A DNA stretch of 64,000 bases from Cellulophaga sp. 20_2_10 (GTDB taxonomy: Bacteria; Bacteroidota; Bacteroidia; Flavobacteriales; Flavobacteriaceae). The position numbers and the translations under genes are program-made. Below are positions 35,105 through 43,472 of this stretch, in pieces. Every line of letters starts with the position of its first letter. The stretch's first letter is position 1. The stretch covers positions 372,001 through 436,000 of the forward strand of contig NZ_JAMCOJ010000001.1 in assembly GCF_023476645.1 (NCBI RefSeq). The letters are read 5' to 3'. Below the pieces are notes generated by a model, which was given only the letters and a program-made list of their open reading frames with translations, did not search any database and had not been told where the DNA came from.

Positions 35105-36619
35105 TTATTTTAATGTTTCTCCAATGGAGTAACGCAATATGTTTTCTTCAGAGAATTGGTCTTTTTGTAATTCTCCGTAAAAAGTACCTTCGTGCATCAC
35201 AAGAATACGATCAGAAATACCCATAATCTCTGGCATATCTGAAGATATTACAACAACACCTACTCCTTTTTTAGCTACTTCGTTTATTAATTTATAGATC
35301 TCTATTTTTGCACCTACATCTACTCCTCTTGTTGGCTCGTCTATAAAAATAACTTTACTATCTATGCTTAACCATTTGGCTAATGCTACTTTTTGTTGAT
35401 TACCGCCGCTTAAGTTTTTAACATTTACCTCCGAGCTTGGCGTTTTAATGTTCAATTTTTCAATTAGACCTAAAACCTTTTTATACTCGCGATCTATGTT
35501 AATAAAACCAAGTTTGCTAGATATAGACCCAAAACTGGTGACACTAATGTTTCGTCTAATAGACAATGGTAAAAACACACCTTCTTCTTTTCTATCTTCA
35601 GAAACAAAACCAATTTGATACGCTGCAGCATCTACTGGAGAGTTAATTTTTATTTCTTCTCCATCTAAAAATAGTGTTCCGGATTTCTTTTTATCGGCAC
35701 CAAAAATAAGTTTTGCAGTCTCTGTTCTTCCGCTACCTCCTAAACCTGCTATACCCACAACTTCTCCTGCTTTAACAGAGAAAGAAACATCATGTACTAT
35801 ACAATCTTTACCTGATAAATCTTTGACCTCAAAAATTGCTTTTTCTCCTATTTTAAAGTCTCTAACTGGGTATAAATCTTTTAACTCACGCCCTATCATC
35901 AAATGTATTACGCTGTCTTTGTCTGTCTCAGAAACAGGTACACTTCCTGTATCTACGCCATCTCTAAGTACTGTTATCGTATCTGCTATTTTAAAAATTT
36001 CATCTAAATGATGCGATATGTATATTATTGATATTCCTTTTTCTTTTAGCTTTAAAAGGTTGTTAAACAATTTTTTAATGTCTGTAGGATCAAAAACTGT
36101 TGTGGGCTCATCTAAAACCAAAACTTTAGTGTCTTCAGATATTGCTTTTGCTATTTCTACTACTTGTTTTTGAACAATACTTAAATCTCTTACGGTAGCA
36201 GTAGCATCAATCTTAAACCCTAAAGAATCTAATAACTCTTGTGCATTCTTAGTTAGTTCTTTCCAATTCATCCAAAATTTGCTTGCACCTAATTTGTGCA
36301 AATAAATATTTTCTGCAACTGATAAATCTTTAACTAATGACAACTCTTGGTATACTACGTTAATACCCAGAACTTGACCTTCATGTGTATTTTTAGGATT
36401 TATCTCAGCGCCATTTAAGACTACTGTTCCTGAATCTTTTTGGTGTACACCGCTTAGTATCTTTATTAATGTAGATTTACCAGCACCATTTTCACCTAGT
36501 AAAGCGTGTATTTCTCCGTGTTTAACCTTAATATTTACATCTTTAAGTACAGAAACAACACCAAAACTTTTTGATATCCCAGACATTTCAAGACGGTATT
36601 CACTTACTGGCTCCTTCAT
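35105..36619 (-). CDS. Sugar/polyol ABC transporter ATPase (RbsA family)
   Basis: A 504-residue protein with two fused ABC domains, the CUT2 hallmark. The N-terminal domain has Walker A GENGAGKST and Walker B VLVLDEPTTVFD; its signature region is weak (VRDLSIVQKQ), as is usual. The C-terminal domain has a degenerate Walker A (GLGGSGRTE), signature LSGGNQQK and Walker B VIFIDEPTRGVDVG. It energises uptake through the RbsC-type permease. Confidence 0.9.
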   Translation of the reverse strand: MKEPVSEYRLEMSGISKSFGVVSVLKDVNIKVKHGEIHALLGENGAGKSTLIKILSGVHQKDSGTVVLNGAEINPKNTHEGQVLGINVVYQELSLVKDLSVAENIYLHKLGASKFWMNWKELTKNAQELLDSLGFKIDATATVRDLSIVQKQVVEIAKAISEDTKVLVLDEPTTVFDPTDIKKLFNNLLKLKEKGISIIYISHHLDEIFKIADTITVLRDGVDTGSVPVSETDKDSVIHLMIGRELKDLYPVRDFKIGEKAIFEVKDLSGKDCIVHDVSFSVKAGEVVGIAGLGGSGRTETAKLIFGADKKKSGTLFLDGEEIKINSPVDAAAYQIGFVSEDRKEEGVFLPLSIRRNISVTSFGSISSKLGFINIDREYKKVLGLIEKLNIKTPSSEVNVKNLSGGNQQKVALAKWLSIDSKVIFIDEPTRGVDVGAKIEIYKLINEVAKKGVGVVVISSDMPEIMGISDRILVMHEGTFYGELQKDQFSEENILRYSIGETLK

Positions 36620-36636
36620 AGTAATGGATATTAAAT

Positions 36637-37701
36637 TTAAAATAAAGCTTTAGGGTTGTAATATTTAGCAGCATTTGCTTTTGTAATTAATAACGGGGCA
36701 GTAAAAGAAGTTTTATCAAAATCTCTTTTTCCGTTTATATATTCTACAGCGTATTTAACAGCATTTTTACCTATTTGTACAGGACTATTCATAGCCGTAC
36801 ATCCGTAAAAATCTGTATCCATAATGTATTTTATTGCTTCTTTTTGACCATCTGCGCCAGCTACAATTAAAATATCATTTGTTTTACCTGCTTGTTTAAT
36901 CGCTTTAATAGCTCCTAAAACACAAACATCTGACTCAGTAATTACAACATTAATATCTGGATGAGCCACTAAAATATCTTCCATAGCTTGCAAACCACCA
37001 GCATAAGACCATTCTGTATATGCTTGTGTTTTTATATTTAAATCTATTTTACCTTGTGTTCTAAGTTGTTCTTCTGTTATACCTTGTAATAAACCTTGCT
37101 TGCGTTTTTTACCAACAGGGTTGCCAGCATTACCACTTAATAAAGCAATGTTCATTTTTTTATTTCCCATTTTTTTTACCAACCACTCGCCTGCTAATTC
37201 ACCGTTTGCTAAATTGTTAGACTGTATTGTAGTTACAAAATCTGCTGAAGGGTTAATAGAGCTATCAATAATAAAAACAGGTATACCAGCAGCTTTAGCC
37301 ATTTTTGTTACACCAACTAAGGCATCTGGATCTTTAGGGTTTAACAACAAAGCATCTACACCTTTGGTAATTAAATCTTCTACAGCTGCTATTTGTTTGT
37401 TAATATCGTTTTGACCGTCTGCAGATATAAATTCCATACCATTTTTCTCGGTTGTAGATTTTATACTCTGGAACAATGCTTGGTAGTATGGTGCGTTTAA
37501 AGATGGTGTACAGTACCCAATTTTAATGCCTGTTAAATCTACTTTACTCTTAAAAATTTCGGCAGAATCTTCCGTGTCGTTTCCGCTAGATTGTGTTGTT
37601 TTTATTTCTTCTGCACAGCCAACTACATTTAAAAACAATGCAACAACCATTAGTGGTAAAAACATCTTATTAAAAGTGGCTTTTAAATTTTTAGTTTTCA
37701 T
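36637..37701 (-). CDS. Sugar/polyol-binding lipoprotein (RbsB family)
   Basis: A 354-residue substrate-binding protein of the Peripla_BP_4 type, anchored by a lipobox (LFLNVVGC). Motifs: IGYCTPSLNAPYYQALFQSIK at the N-domain, LLLNPKDPDALVG, IPVFIIDSSINPSADFVTTIQSNN and the hinge region SDVCVLGAIKAIKQAG. In Gram-negatives these are usually soluble; a lipoprotein form is common in Bacteroidota. It is the second gene of the operon, 17 bp before the ATPase. Confidence 0.88.
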   Translation of the reverse strand: MKTKNLKATFNKMFLPLMVVALFLNVVGCAEEIKTTQSSGNDTEDSAEIFKSKVDLTGIKIGYCTPSLNAPYYQALFQSIKSTTEKNGMEFISADGQNDINKQIAAVEDLITKGVDALLLNPKDPDALVGVTKMAKAAGIPVFIIDSSINPSADFVTTIQSNNLANGELAGEWLVKKMGNKKMNIALLSGNAGNPVGKKRKQGLLQGITEEQLRTQGKIDLNIKTQAYTEWSYAGGLQAMEDILVAHPDINVVITESDVCVLGAIKAIKQAGKTNDILIVAGADGQKEAIKYIMDTDFYGCTAMNSPVQIGKNAVKYAVEYINGKRDFDKTSFTAPLLITKANAAKYYNPKALF

Positions 37702-37722
37702 AATTATATATGTTTGGTTCGT

Positions 37723-38601
37723 TTAAAATAAAGTAACGTCTAACTGCAGTACCGTTTTTTCTTGTTCTGGATTCCACATTAAAGTAACATCTACAGGTAT
37801 CTTATAATCTCTTATTGCTAATTTTTCACTAAAAGTTACGCCAACATTTATAATATTTCCAGAACTTTCTGTGTAAAATGTTTTAGCTGTAATAAAAGAC
37901 CAAGCACCACCTGCAAAAAGAGATAAACTAGCGTTTTTATCTTGCCATACTTTACTACTAACTTCAAAATAGTGTGTCCAAGAATTTTCTAATGACCCGC
38001 TCTCTTTTATTTCATAATCTCCAGACCCACCATTTATAATAGTTGCCAAGTATAGTAAGGTATTTGGCGTAACATTATATCCAAAGTTTAAATCGACAAA
38101 ATTATATCCTTGCGTTTTATCGTAACTCCAATAGTGCAACTTATCTCCTCTTTCTTCTACACCTGTGTAATTGTTGTGAGATACAGCTTCAATAAAAAAC
38201 TTATCAGAAAAACGGTATTTAGTATAAATTGATAGTTCTTTATAATATGCACTAACATTTTCTCCTGTAGTAGTATTTGCAACATCTACAGTAGAAAAAC
38301 TTGCCCCTCCCCAAAAACCAAAGGTAAATTTGGTATCCTTTGAGTTGTATTCAAGATGTGTTGCAAAAAGGGCTCCTGGATGAACTACAAAGCCATGCCA
38401 AGTATGCATATTCTTTATATGTGCACCTATACTAAAAGGTTTATAGTCCTCATTTACTACTTTTTCTTGTGCTACTCCTAAATTTACACCAAAAAACAAT
38501 AAGATGACTGTAGCTGTAAAAAGTAATTTGCTTGGTTTTTTTATGCCTAAATCAGAAATATAATCAAGCATTGGTTTCGCTATTTTTTTCATGATTATCA
38601 A
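37723..38601 (-). CDS. Outer-membrane beta-barrel protein of the polyol operon
   Basis: A protein of about 292 residues (289 if the Met at 38592 is the start) with a long signal region and cleavage near GVAQ. It is made of alternating beta-strands with aromatic girdles (FTFGFWGGASF, YTKYRFSDKFFIEAVSHNNYTG, LLYLATIINGGSG) and ends in VLQLDVTLF, a C-terminal aromatic residue typical of outer-membrane barrels. As first gene of the operon it may be the outer-membrane entry pore for mannitol. The family name is not recognised. Confidence 0.65.
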   Translation of the reverse strand: MIIMKKIAKPMLDYISDLGIKKPSKLLFTATVILLFFGVNLGVAQEKVVNEDYKPFSIGAHIKNMHTWHGFVVHPGALFATHLEYNSKDTKFTFGFWGGASFSTVDVANTTTGENVSAYYKELSIYTKYRFSDKFFIEAVSHNNYTGVEERGDKLHYWSYDKTQGYNFVDLNFGYNVTPNTLLYLATIINGGSGDYEIKESGSLENSWTHYFEVSSKVWQDKNASLSLFAGGAWSFITAKTFYTESSGNIINVGVTFSEKLAIRDYKIPVDVTLMWNPEQEKTVLQLDVTLF

Positions 38602-38623
38602 TTTAGTTGGGTTATAAATTTAT

Positions 38624-38656
38624 AAACGTCATTTTTACGTTTGTTTTTCAAATGTA
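38624..38656 (-). promoter_or_regulatory. Mannitol operon promoter with operator 1
   Basis: TACATTTG (38649-38656, minus strand) is a perfect -7 element. AAACGT-N7-ACGTTT (38624-38642) lies right behind it across the likely transcription start, which fits repression. The same AACGT-N7-ACGTT dyad recurs at 38772-38788. Confidence 0.6.
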
Positions 38657-38771
38657 AATAAAAAATAACCTAACAACCTAATATTCAGTGAAAATATCTT
38701 CAATTTTAACATAAATCTATATTATTTTGCCCTTAAATTACGGATATAACAACAAATTAAATTTTGTTACT

Positions 38772-38788
38772 AACGTTAAAAACACGTT
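38772..38788. promoter_or_regulatory. Operator 2 in the mannitol operon/NUDIX regulator gap
   Basis: AACGT-TAAAAAC-ACGTT is a 5-bp dyad with the same 7-nt spacer as operator 1, 63 bp upstream of the NUDIX regulator ATG. A further ACGTTT half-site is at about 38844. Two matching dyads in one divergent gap suggest binding by the regulator encoded there. Confidence 0.55.
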
Positions 38789-38851
38789 TAAAATAAGTTT
38801 TACTATATTAGCATAATACTATTTAAGTCAATATTTTAAATACGTTTAGTT

Positions 38852-39583
38852 ATGGAGCCAGAAAAAATATTAAATATATCTGTAGATTGTGTTGTCTTTG
38901 GATATGATATAACTACAAAATCTTTAAATGTTTTAGTCATAAAGCGTTTTTTAGAAGCCGAAGGAAAAGTTTTGGTAGACGATTATGTTTTAACAGGATA
39001 TCACGTCTATAAGCAAGAGACATTAGACCAAACTGCAACTAGGGTATTAAAGGAATTAACAGGCTTAACAGGACAATATAAAAAACAGTTTAAAGCTTTT
39101 GGTAACCCAGACCGATTGACAAATGAAAAGGATCTTATTTGGATTAAAAATGAAGAATTTAACTTAAGAACTATAACAATTGCTTACTACTTTTTATTAA
39201 AAACTGAAGATGTAGACTTGTATAAAAATAAATACGAAGCCAAGTGGTTTCCTGTAGACAACTTACCAGAATTAGGGTTCGATCATAAAAAAATTATTGA
39301 AGAAGCATATGAAGACTTAAAAATAAAATGTTTGTCCGAGCCTATTATTTTTAAATTACTCCCAGATAAATTTACCATAAATGAAGCTCAAGATTTATAT
39401 CAATCTATTCTAGGTATAGAAATAGACAACAGAAACTTTAGGAGAAAGTTAATAAACAAAAAGTATATAATTGCTTTAGATGAAAAACAAGTAGGTGTTT
39501 CTAAAAAGCCAGCGCAGCTCTATATGTTTAGCCTAGATTTATACGAGAAAATGTTTAAGAAAAACTACTTAATAAATATATAA
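38852..39583 (+). CDS. NUDIX-domain transcriptional regulator (NrtR/AraR-like)
   Basis: A 243-residue protein with an N-terminal NUDIX fold (about 8-150) and a C-terminal winged helix (about 155-235, FTINEAQDLYQSILGIEIDNRNFRRKLI). The NUDIX box is degenerate (ETLDQTATRVLKELTGL, without the REUxEE glutamates), as in regulators of this type that sense a ligand rather than hydrolyse it. In Bacteroidota such proteins control sugar catabolic operons. It is divergent from the mannitol operon, with paired operators between them, so it is the likely repressor, responding to a pathway intermediate. Confidence 0.82.
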   Translation: MEPEKILNISVDCVVFGYDITTKSLNVLVIKRFLEAEGKVLVDDYVLTGYHVYKQETLDQTATRVLKELTGLTGQYKKQFKAFGNPDRLTNEKDLIWIKNEEFNLRTITIAYYFLLKTEDVDLYKNKYEAKWFPVDNLPELGFDHKKIIEEAYEDLKIKCLSEPIIFKLLPDKFTINEAQDLYQSILGIEIDNRNFRRKLINKKYIIALDEKQVGVSKKPAQLYMFSLDLYEKMFKKNYLINI

Positions 39584-39617
39584 TTTATTGTTCTCAACGC
39601 ATTAAAAGACCTTCATT

Positions 39618-39956
39618 TTACAAATCTATAGAATTCTTTTTTACTTGTATTTGATAAGATTCTTGTGCCCATACTACAAAGTCGTCTACATCTTCTAAAA
39701 CTACAGGTGGCAGAGTATAAAATGATGGTAACGGCGTGTTTGTTTTAAATATTTTTATAGGCGATTCTCCTGCTGCAATGTACTTTTTTATATTGGTATC
39801 ATCAATTTTTAAGGAAACAGTATCATTATAAACTAAACCAAACATTAGACCATCAAAAAACAGCCCTACACCACCAAACATTTTTTTAGTGTAAACACCA
39901 TGCCATTTTTGCAACTGATCTAAAACATAACCTAAAAAGTCTTCAGAAATTGCCAT
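39618..39956 (-). CDS. TfoX N-terminal domain protein
   Basis: A 112-residue protein made only of the TfoX_N domain (KKMFGGVGLFFDGLMFGLVYNDTVSLKID, then FYTLPPVVLEDVDDFVVWAQESYQ). Full TfoX/Sxy also has a C-terminal domain and controls competence; stand-alone N domains have no fixed role. It begins 2 bp after the Kef antiporter gene ends, so the two are co-transcribed. Confidence 0.78.
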   Translation of the reverse strand: MAISEDFLGYVLDQLQKWHGVYTKKMFGGVGLFFDGLMFGLVYNDTVSLKIDDTNIKKYIAAGESPIKIFKTNTPLPSFYTLPPVVLEDVDDFVVWAQESYQIQVKKNSIDL

Positions 39957-39958
39957 AT

Positions 39959-41845
39959 TTAAGAATCAGAATCATCTAAAGACTTTCTAATCTGCTCTGC
40001 ATCCCAATGACCATCAAACTCAACAATACCCCTTTTAAAGTCTTGCTCTAATAGCTTTTCTTGCTGCTCTAGTTCTTTACGTGCTTTAAAAATATAATTG
40101 TCGTCTCCTATTTTTTTCTCTTTTGATAAGCGCCTAATACTATCCTCATCATACTTTATAAAATTCTGGATTTGACGTTGTAATGTATATTTTCTAAAGC
40201 CCATTTGACTAAGAACTTCACTCGCTAATTTTAAAGAAGTTTCTAATGAATCTCTGTAAATATGATCTATTTCCATATTTAAAAACTCGTAAGCTGCATA
40301 CCTGCTTTTGGCACGTACCATTAGTTTTACTTGCGGGTACTTACTCTTCACCATTTTTGCTAGTTGCTTTATAACATCTGGGTTAGCCATAGCACAAATT
40401 AAGATATTAGCGTCTGCAATACCAGCCGATTCTAGCAAATCTGCTCTTGTAGCATCTCCATAATATACATTAAAACCCATTTTACGTAAAAAATCTACAC
40501 GATTAGAGTCGTGATCTAAAATAGTAGCTTCTACACCGTGTGTGCGTAAAAAACGGCCAATTGTACTTCCATAATGCCCAAAACCAACCAAAATTACTTT
40601 TTGTGACTTTGCTATATGGTCCATTGGTCTTTTTATAGATTCTTTAGTTCCTAAACGAGGTAATAGAACACGCTCATTAATTATTCCTATAATTGGTGTA
40701 ACTGTCATTGTTAAGGCAGTTACTACGAGCATAATATCCATTTGACCTTGCTCTAAAATATTTAATGAAAACGCAAAGGACAATAATACAAATGCAAATT
40801 CTCCTACTTGTGCTAAACTAAAGGTTAGCAACATTCTCTGATTCAATTTTAACTTGAAAACGGAACCCGTAATAAATAAAATTGCTGCCTTTAATGCTAT
40901 TACTGATAGTAAAATTCCCCCTATAGTTAGTGGACTTTTAGCAATTACAATAAAGTTTATTGATGCACCAACAGCCATAAAAAACAATCCTAATAACAAA
41001 TTTTTAAATGGTTCTAAAGTACTTTCTAACTCGTGCTTAAATTCACTGTTAGATAAAACTACGCCACCTAAAAAAGCTCCTAAAGCCGGACTTAAACCTA
41101 CCAATTCCATCAACAAAGAAATTCCAAAAACAATGAGCAATGCTGCTGCAATTAATAATTCTCTAACTCCTGTTTTAGCCACTTTACGCAACAATGGTAC
41201 TATTAAGTAGTTGCCTGCAACAATAATTGCTACTACAGAGGCTAAAATAGATAAGGTTTGTAGACCTAATGGTAAATTTTGAAGCAGACTAGTGTGCCCT
41301 TCTTTGTTTTCTAAAGGAACACTGCTGGTGTTTGCTAGCAATGGCAACATACCAAGCATAAAAATTACTATTATATCCTGAAAAAGTAATATTGAAAATG
41401 AAGATTGACCAAAAGTTGTATTTAATAAGCCCTTCTCTTTTATTGTTTGCAAGGCTATTGCCGTAGAAGATAATGCAACTGCCATAGCAAATGTTAAAGA
41501 CACTTTCCAGTCGAACCCAAATAAAATAAATAGGAAGTAAGACAATAACATTGTACCTGCTACTTGCAAACCTCCCATACCTAAGATGGTTTTCCGCATT
41601 TTCCAGAAATTTTTAGGTTCTATTTCTAAACCAATTAAAAACAACATCATTACAACACCAAACTCTGCAAAATGAAGAATATCTTCTCCCTCTTTACCAA
41701 TAAAACCAAGTACATAAGGACCAATTAACACACCTGCTAACAAATAACCTAGCACAGAACTTAATCCCAAACGCTTGGCTATAGATACACAAATAATTGC
41801 TCCTAATAAAAATACAATGGCTTCAAAAAGAATACTACCCGTCAT
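39959..41845 (-). CDS. Kef-type monovalent cation:proton antiporter (CPA2)
   Basis: A 628-residue antiporter with about twelve membrane helices (about 5-390) and a cytoplasmic TrkA-N/RCK domain (about 415-535, VILVGFGHYGSTIGRFL, LDHDSNRVDFLRKMGFNVYYGDATRADLLES). In E. coli, KefB/KefC export potassium during electrophile stress and are gated by glutathione adducts. The quinone-reductase-like partner gene lies 6 bp upstream (41852-42445), giving the usual Kef pair. Cation specificity is inferred. Confidence 0.86.
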   Translation of the reverse strand: MTGSILFEAIVFLLGAIICVSIAKRLGLSSVLGYLLAGVLIGPYVLGFIGKEGEDILHFAEFGVVMMLFLIGLEIEPKNFWKMRKTILGMGGLQVAGTMLLSYFLFILFGFDWKVSLTFAMAVALSSTAIALQTIKEKGLLNTTFGQSSFSILLFQDIIVIFMLGMLPLLANTSSVPLENKEGHTSLLQNLPLGLQTLSILASVVAIIVAGNYLIVPLLRKVAKTGVRELLIAAALLIVFGISLLMELVGLSPALGAFLGGVVLSNSEFKHELESTLEPFKNLLLGLFFMAVGASINFIVIAKSPLTIGGILLSVIALKAAILFITGSVFKLKLNQRMLLTFSLAQVGEFAFVLLSFAFSLNILEQGQMDIMLVVTALTMTVTPIIGIINERVLLPRLGTKESIKRPMDHIAKSQKVILVGFGHYGSTIGRFLRTHGVEATILDHDSNRVDFLRKMGFNVYYGDATRADLLESAGIADANILICAMANPDVIKQLAKMVKSKYPQVKLMVRAKSRYAAYEFLNMEIDHIYRDSLETSLKLASEVLSQMGFRKYTLQRQIQNFIKYDEDSIRRLSKEKKIGDDNYIFKARKELEQQEKLLEQDFKRGIVEFDGHWDAEQIRKSLDDSDS

Positions 41846-41851
41846 ACGTAC

Positions 41852-42445
41852 TTATGTGTTTAATTGTGGAATATCGTTTAAAAAAGAAAAATTACCAACA
41901 TCGGCCAACTTCAAACCTTGTTGTAATAAACCAATCAATTTATCATACTTATTGGCATAGTCGTGTAATTCTTTATCTTCTATTTTATGGGTTCCCATAA
42001 TTGTAAATGGTGGTAGGTAACGCATACCGCATAAATTTGCTGTTTGCTCAAAAGGTCGTAAAAACTCTGTTACGGAAAAACTATTGGTTCCTTTTTCACA
42101 ATACAAAGCTCTAGTACCACCAGTTGTTATTACATTTAAGCATTTTTTTGTGTGCAGTGCATTTCCATTAGGACCATAAGCCCAACCAAACTCTAACACC
42201 ATATCTATCCATTGTTTCATTAATGGCGGACAGCTATACCAATAAAATGGATGATGCCAAATTATAATATCGTGTGCCTTTAAAAGTTCTTTTTCTGCGT
42301 CTACATCTATATTAAAATCGGGATAAAGTTCATATAAATCGTGAAAAGTTACCCCTTCTTTATCTTTAATCTTGTCTACTAAAATGGAATTCGCCCTAGA
42401 TTTTTCAAACTTAGGATGGGAAAATAGAATTAGTATTTTTTTCAT
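41852..42445 (-). CDS. KefF/KefG-like NAD(P)H flavodoxin-fold oxidoreductase
   Basis: A 197-residue FMN quinone reductase of the Flavodoxin_2 family (KILILFSHPKFEKSRAN, HHPFYWYSCPPLMKQWIDMVL, VITTGG). In E. coli, KefF/KefG are ancillary subunits that activate the Kef antiporters. It is the first gene of a three-gene leftward operon (reductase, antiporter, TfoX-N). Confidence 0.84.
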   Translation of the reverse strand: MKKILILFSHPKFEKSRANSILVDKIKDKEGVTFHDLYELYPDFNIDVDAEKELLKAHDIIIWHHPFYWYSCPPLMKQWIDMVLEFGWAYGPNGNALHTKKCLNVITTGGTRALYCEKGTNSFSVTEFLRPFEQTANLCGMRYLPPFTIMGTHKIEDKELHDYANKYDKLIGLLQQGLKLADVGNFSFLNDIPQLNT

Positions 42446-42826
42446 TTTGCGAATTTAGTTGAAAATAATATAAAAAAATGAATCTTGTTTTTTTACTGCA
42501 AATATGTGTATGTGCACTAGAATATAATCTTTTAGTATTATAAAAATAAGCTCTTGCTTTGCTCTGTCTACGACAACAGATAATTATAAAATTAAATTTT
42601 AATATTGGTTGCATAAAAAAAGTCGCCCTAGAGCGACTTTTTAATTGGGGAACAGTCTTTTAGTAAGATACTAAAAAAACAGCCTCTAAGCGGTTAAGCT
42701 TATATTAAATATAATTACATTATAAGTAAATCTAAAAAAATAGAATCGTCTACTATGTATTTTTACAATTTGATATAATTAAAATAACTTATTCTTAATA
42801 CCTCAAAATATAATCGAAGTGATGTA
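42446..42826. other. Non-coding gap with a terminator
   Basis: This 381-bp stretch has no convincing gene. It holds a hairpin at 42614-42642 (AAAAAAGTCGCcctaGAGCGACTTTTT) that ends the leftward cupin transcript after a long tail, followed by TTGGGGAACAGT (42645-42656). Nothing else was seen. Confidence 0.6.
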
Positions 42827-43309
42827 CTAATCTTGTTTTTCTGTCTTTTTTAAATAATCTGGTAATTCTTTAGACAACCAATCTTGACGTACAGGCACGT
42901 GCACATCTAAATCTACAGTTTCTTCTAAAGCCCAAAATTCGTGTGGTACATTTTCAGGAAATACAATCACTTCTCCTGCTCCAACTTCTACAAATGTTTC
43001 TTTACCATCAATAATAGTTTTGATTTTAACCTTACCAGACATGATGTATGTTATCTGCTCGTTTGGGTGTTTGTGCCAAGGAATATGCGCTCCTTTTTCT
43101 AAATTAAAAATTGTCATTTGACCTTTTTCACCGTGGAACCACTTACGTTTAATTCCTTCACCGATAGTTTCCGATGCCATATCATCAAAATTGAAATGTT
43201 GCACTTTTGATGTCGCTACAGAATCTATAGTATTTACTTGTGCATTTGCAGTATTGCTCGCAAATAAAGCAGTTACAGCTACTGCTGCTATAATTGATTT
43301 GAAATTCAT
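42827..43309 (-). CDS. Secreted cupin-domain protein
   Basis: A 160-residue exported protein (signal MNFKSIIAAVAVTALFASNTANA) with a single cupin barrel (about 65-140): metal-site motif HIPWHKHPNEQITYIMSG and the second motif FPENVPHEFWAL. The His/His/Glu/His set suggests a bound divalent metal. Its substrate is unknown. It is monocistronic, with an 8-bp inverted repeat upstream (43360-43399). Confidence 0.78.
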   Translation of the reverse strand: MNFKSIIAAVAVTALFASNTANAQVNTIDSVATSKVQHFNFDDMASETIGEGIKRKWFHGEKGQMTIFNLEKGAHIPWHKHPNEQITYIMSGKVKIKTIIDGKETFVEVGAGEVIVFPENVPHEFWALEETVDLDVHVPVRQDWLSKELPDYLKKTEKQD

Positions 43310-43359
43310 TTTTCTATTTATATATTTCGTCAGTTCCAGTGATTTTTTTCTCAGAATTT

Positions 43360-43399
43360 TGTATCGAGAACCATTCTAAATATTGTACTTATCGATACA
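43360..43399. promoter_or_regulatory. Inverted repeat upstream of the cupin gene
   Basis: TGTATCGA (43360-43367) and TCGATACA (43392-43399) are perfect complements 24 nt apart, 50-90 bp upstream of the cupin ATG. A regulator site is plausible; its protein is unknown. Confidence 0.4.
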
Positions 43400-43472
43400 T
43401 TTTTATTTTCATTCTATTCCAATAAAAACACTCGAAAGAACAATTTTTACTTAATTATCTAACCCATTGGGT

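Noticed and set aside
39618-39956. TfoX-N protein as a competence regulator
   Set aside because: The C-terminal TfoX domain is absent and no competence genes are nearby.
43360-43373. TGTATCGAGAACCA shared with the repeat unit at about 17822-17836
   Set aside because: A 14-base match is expected by chance in this much AT-rich sequence, and unit B does not keep it.
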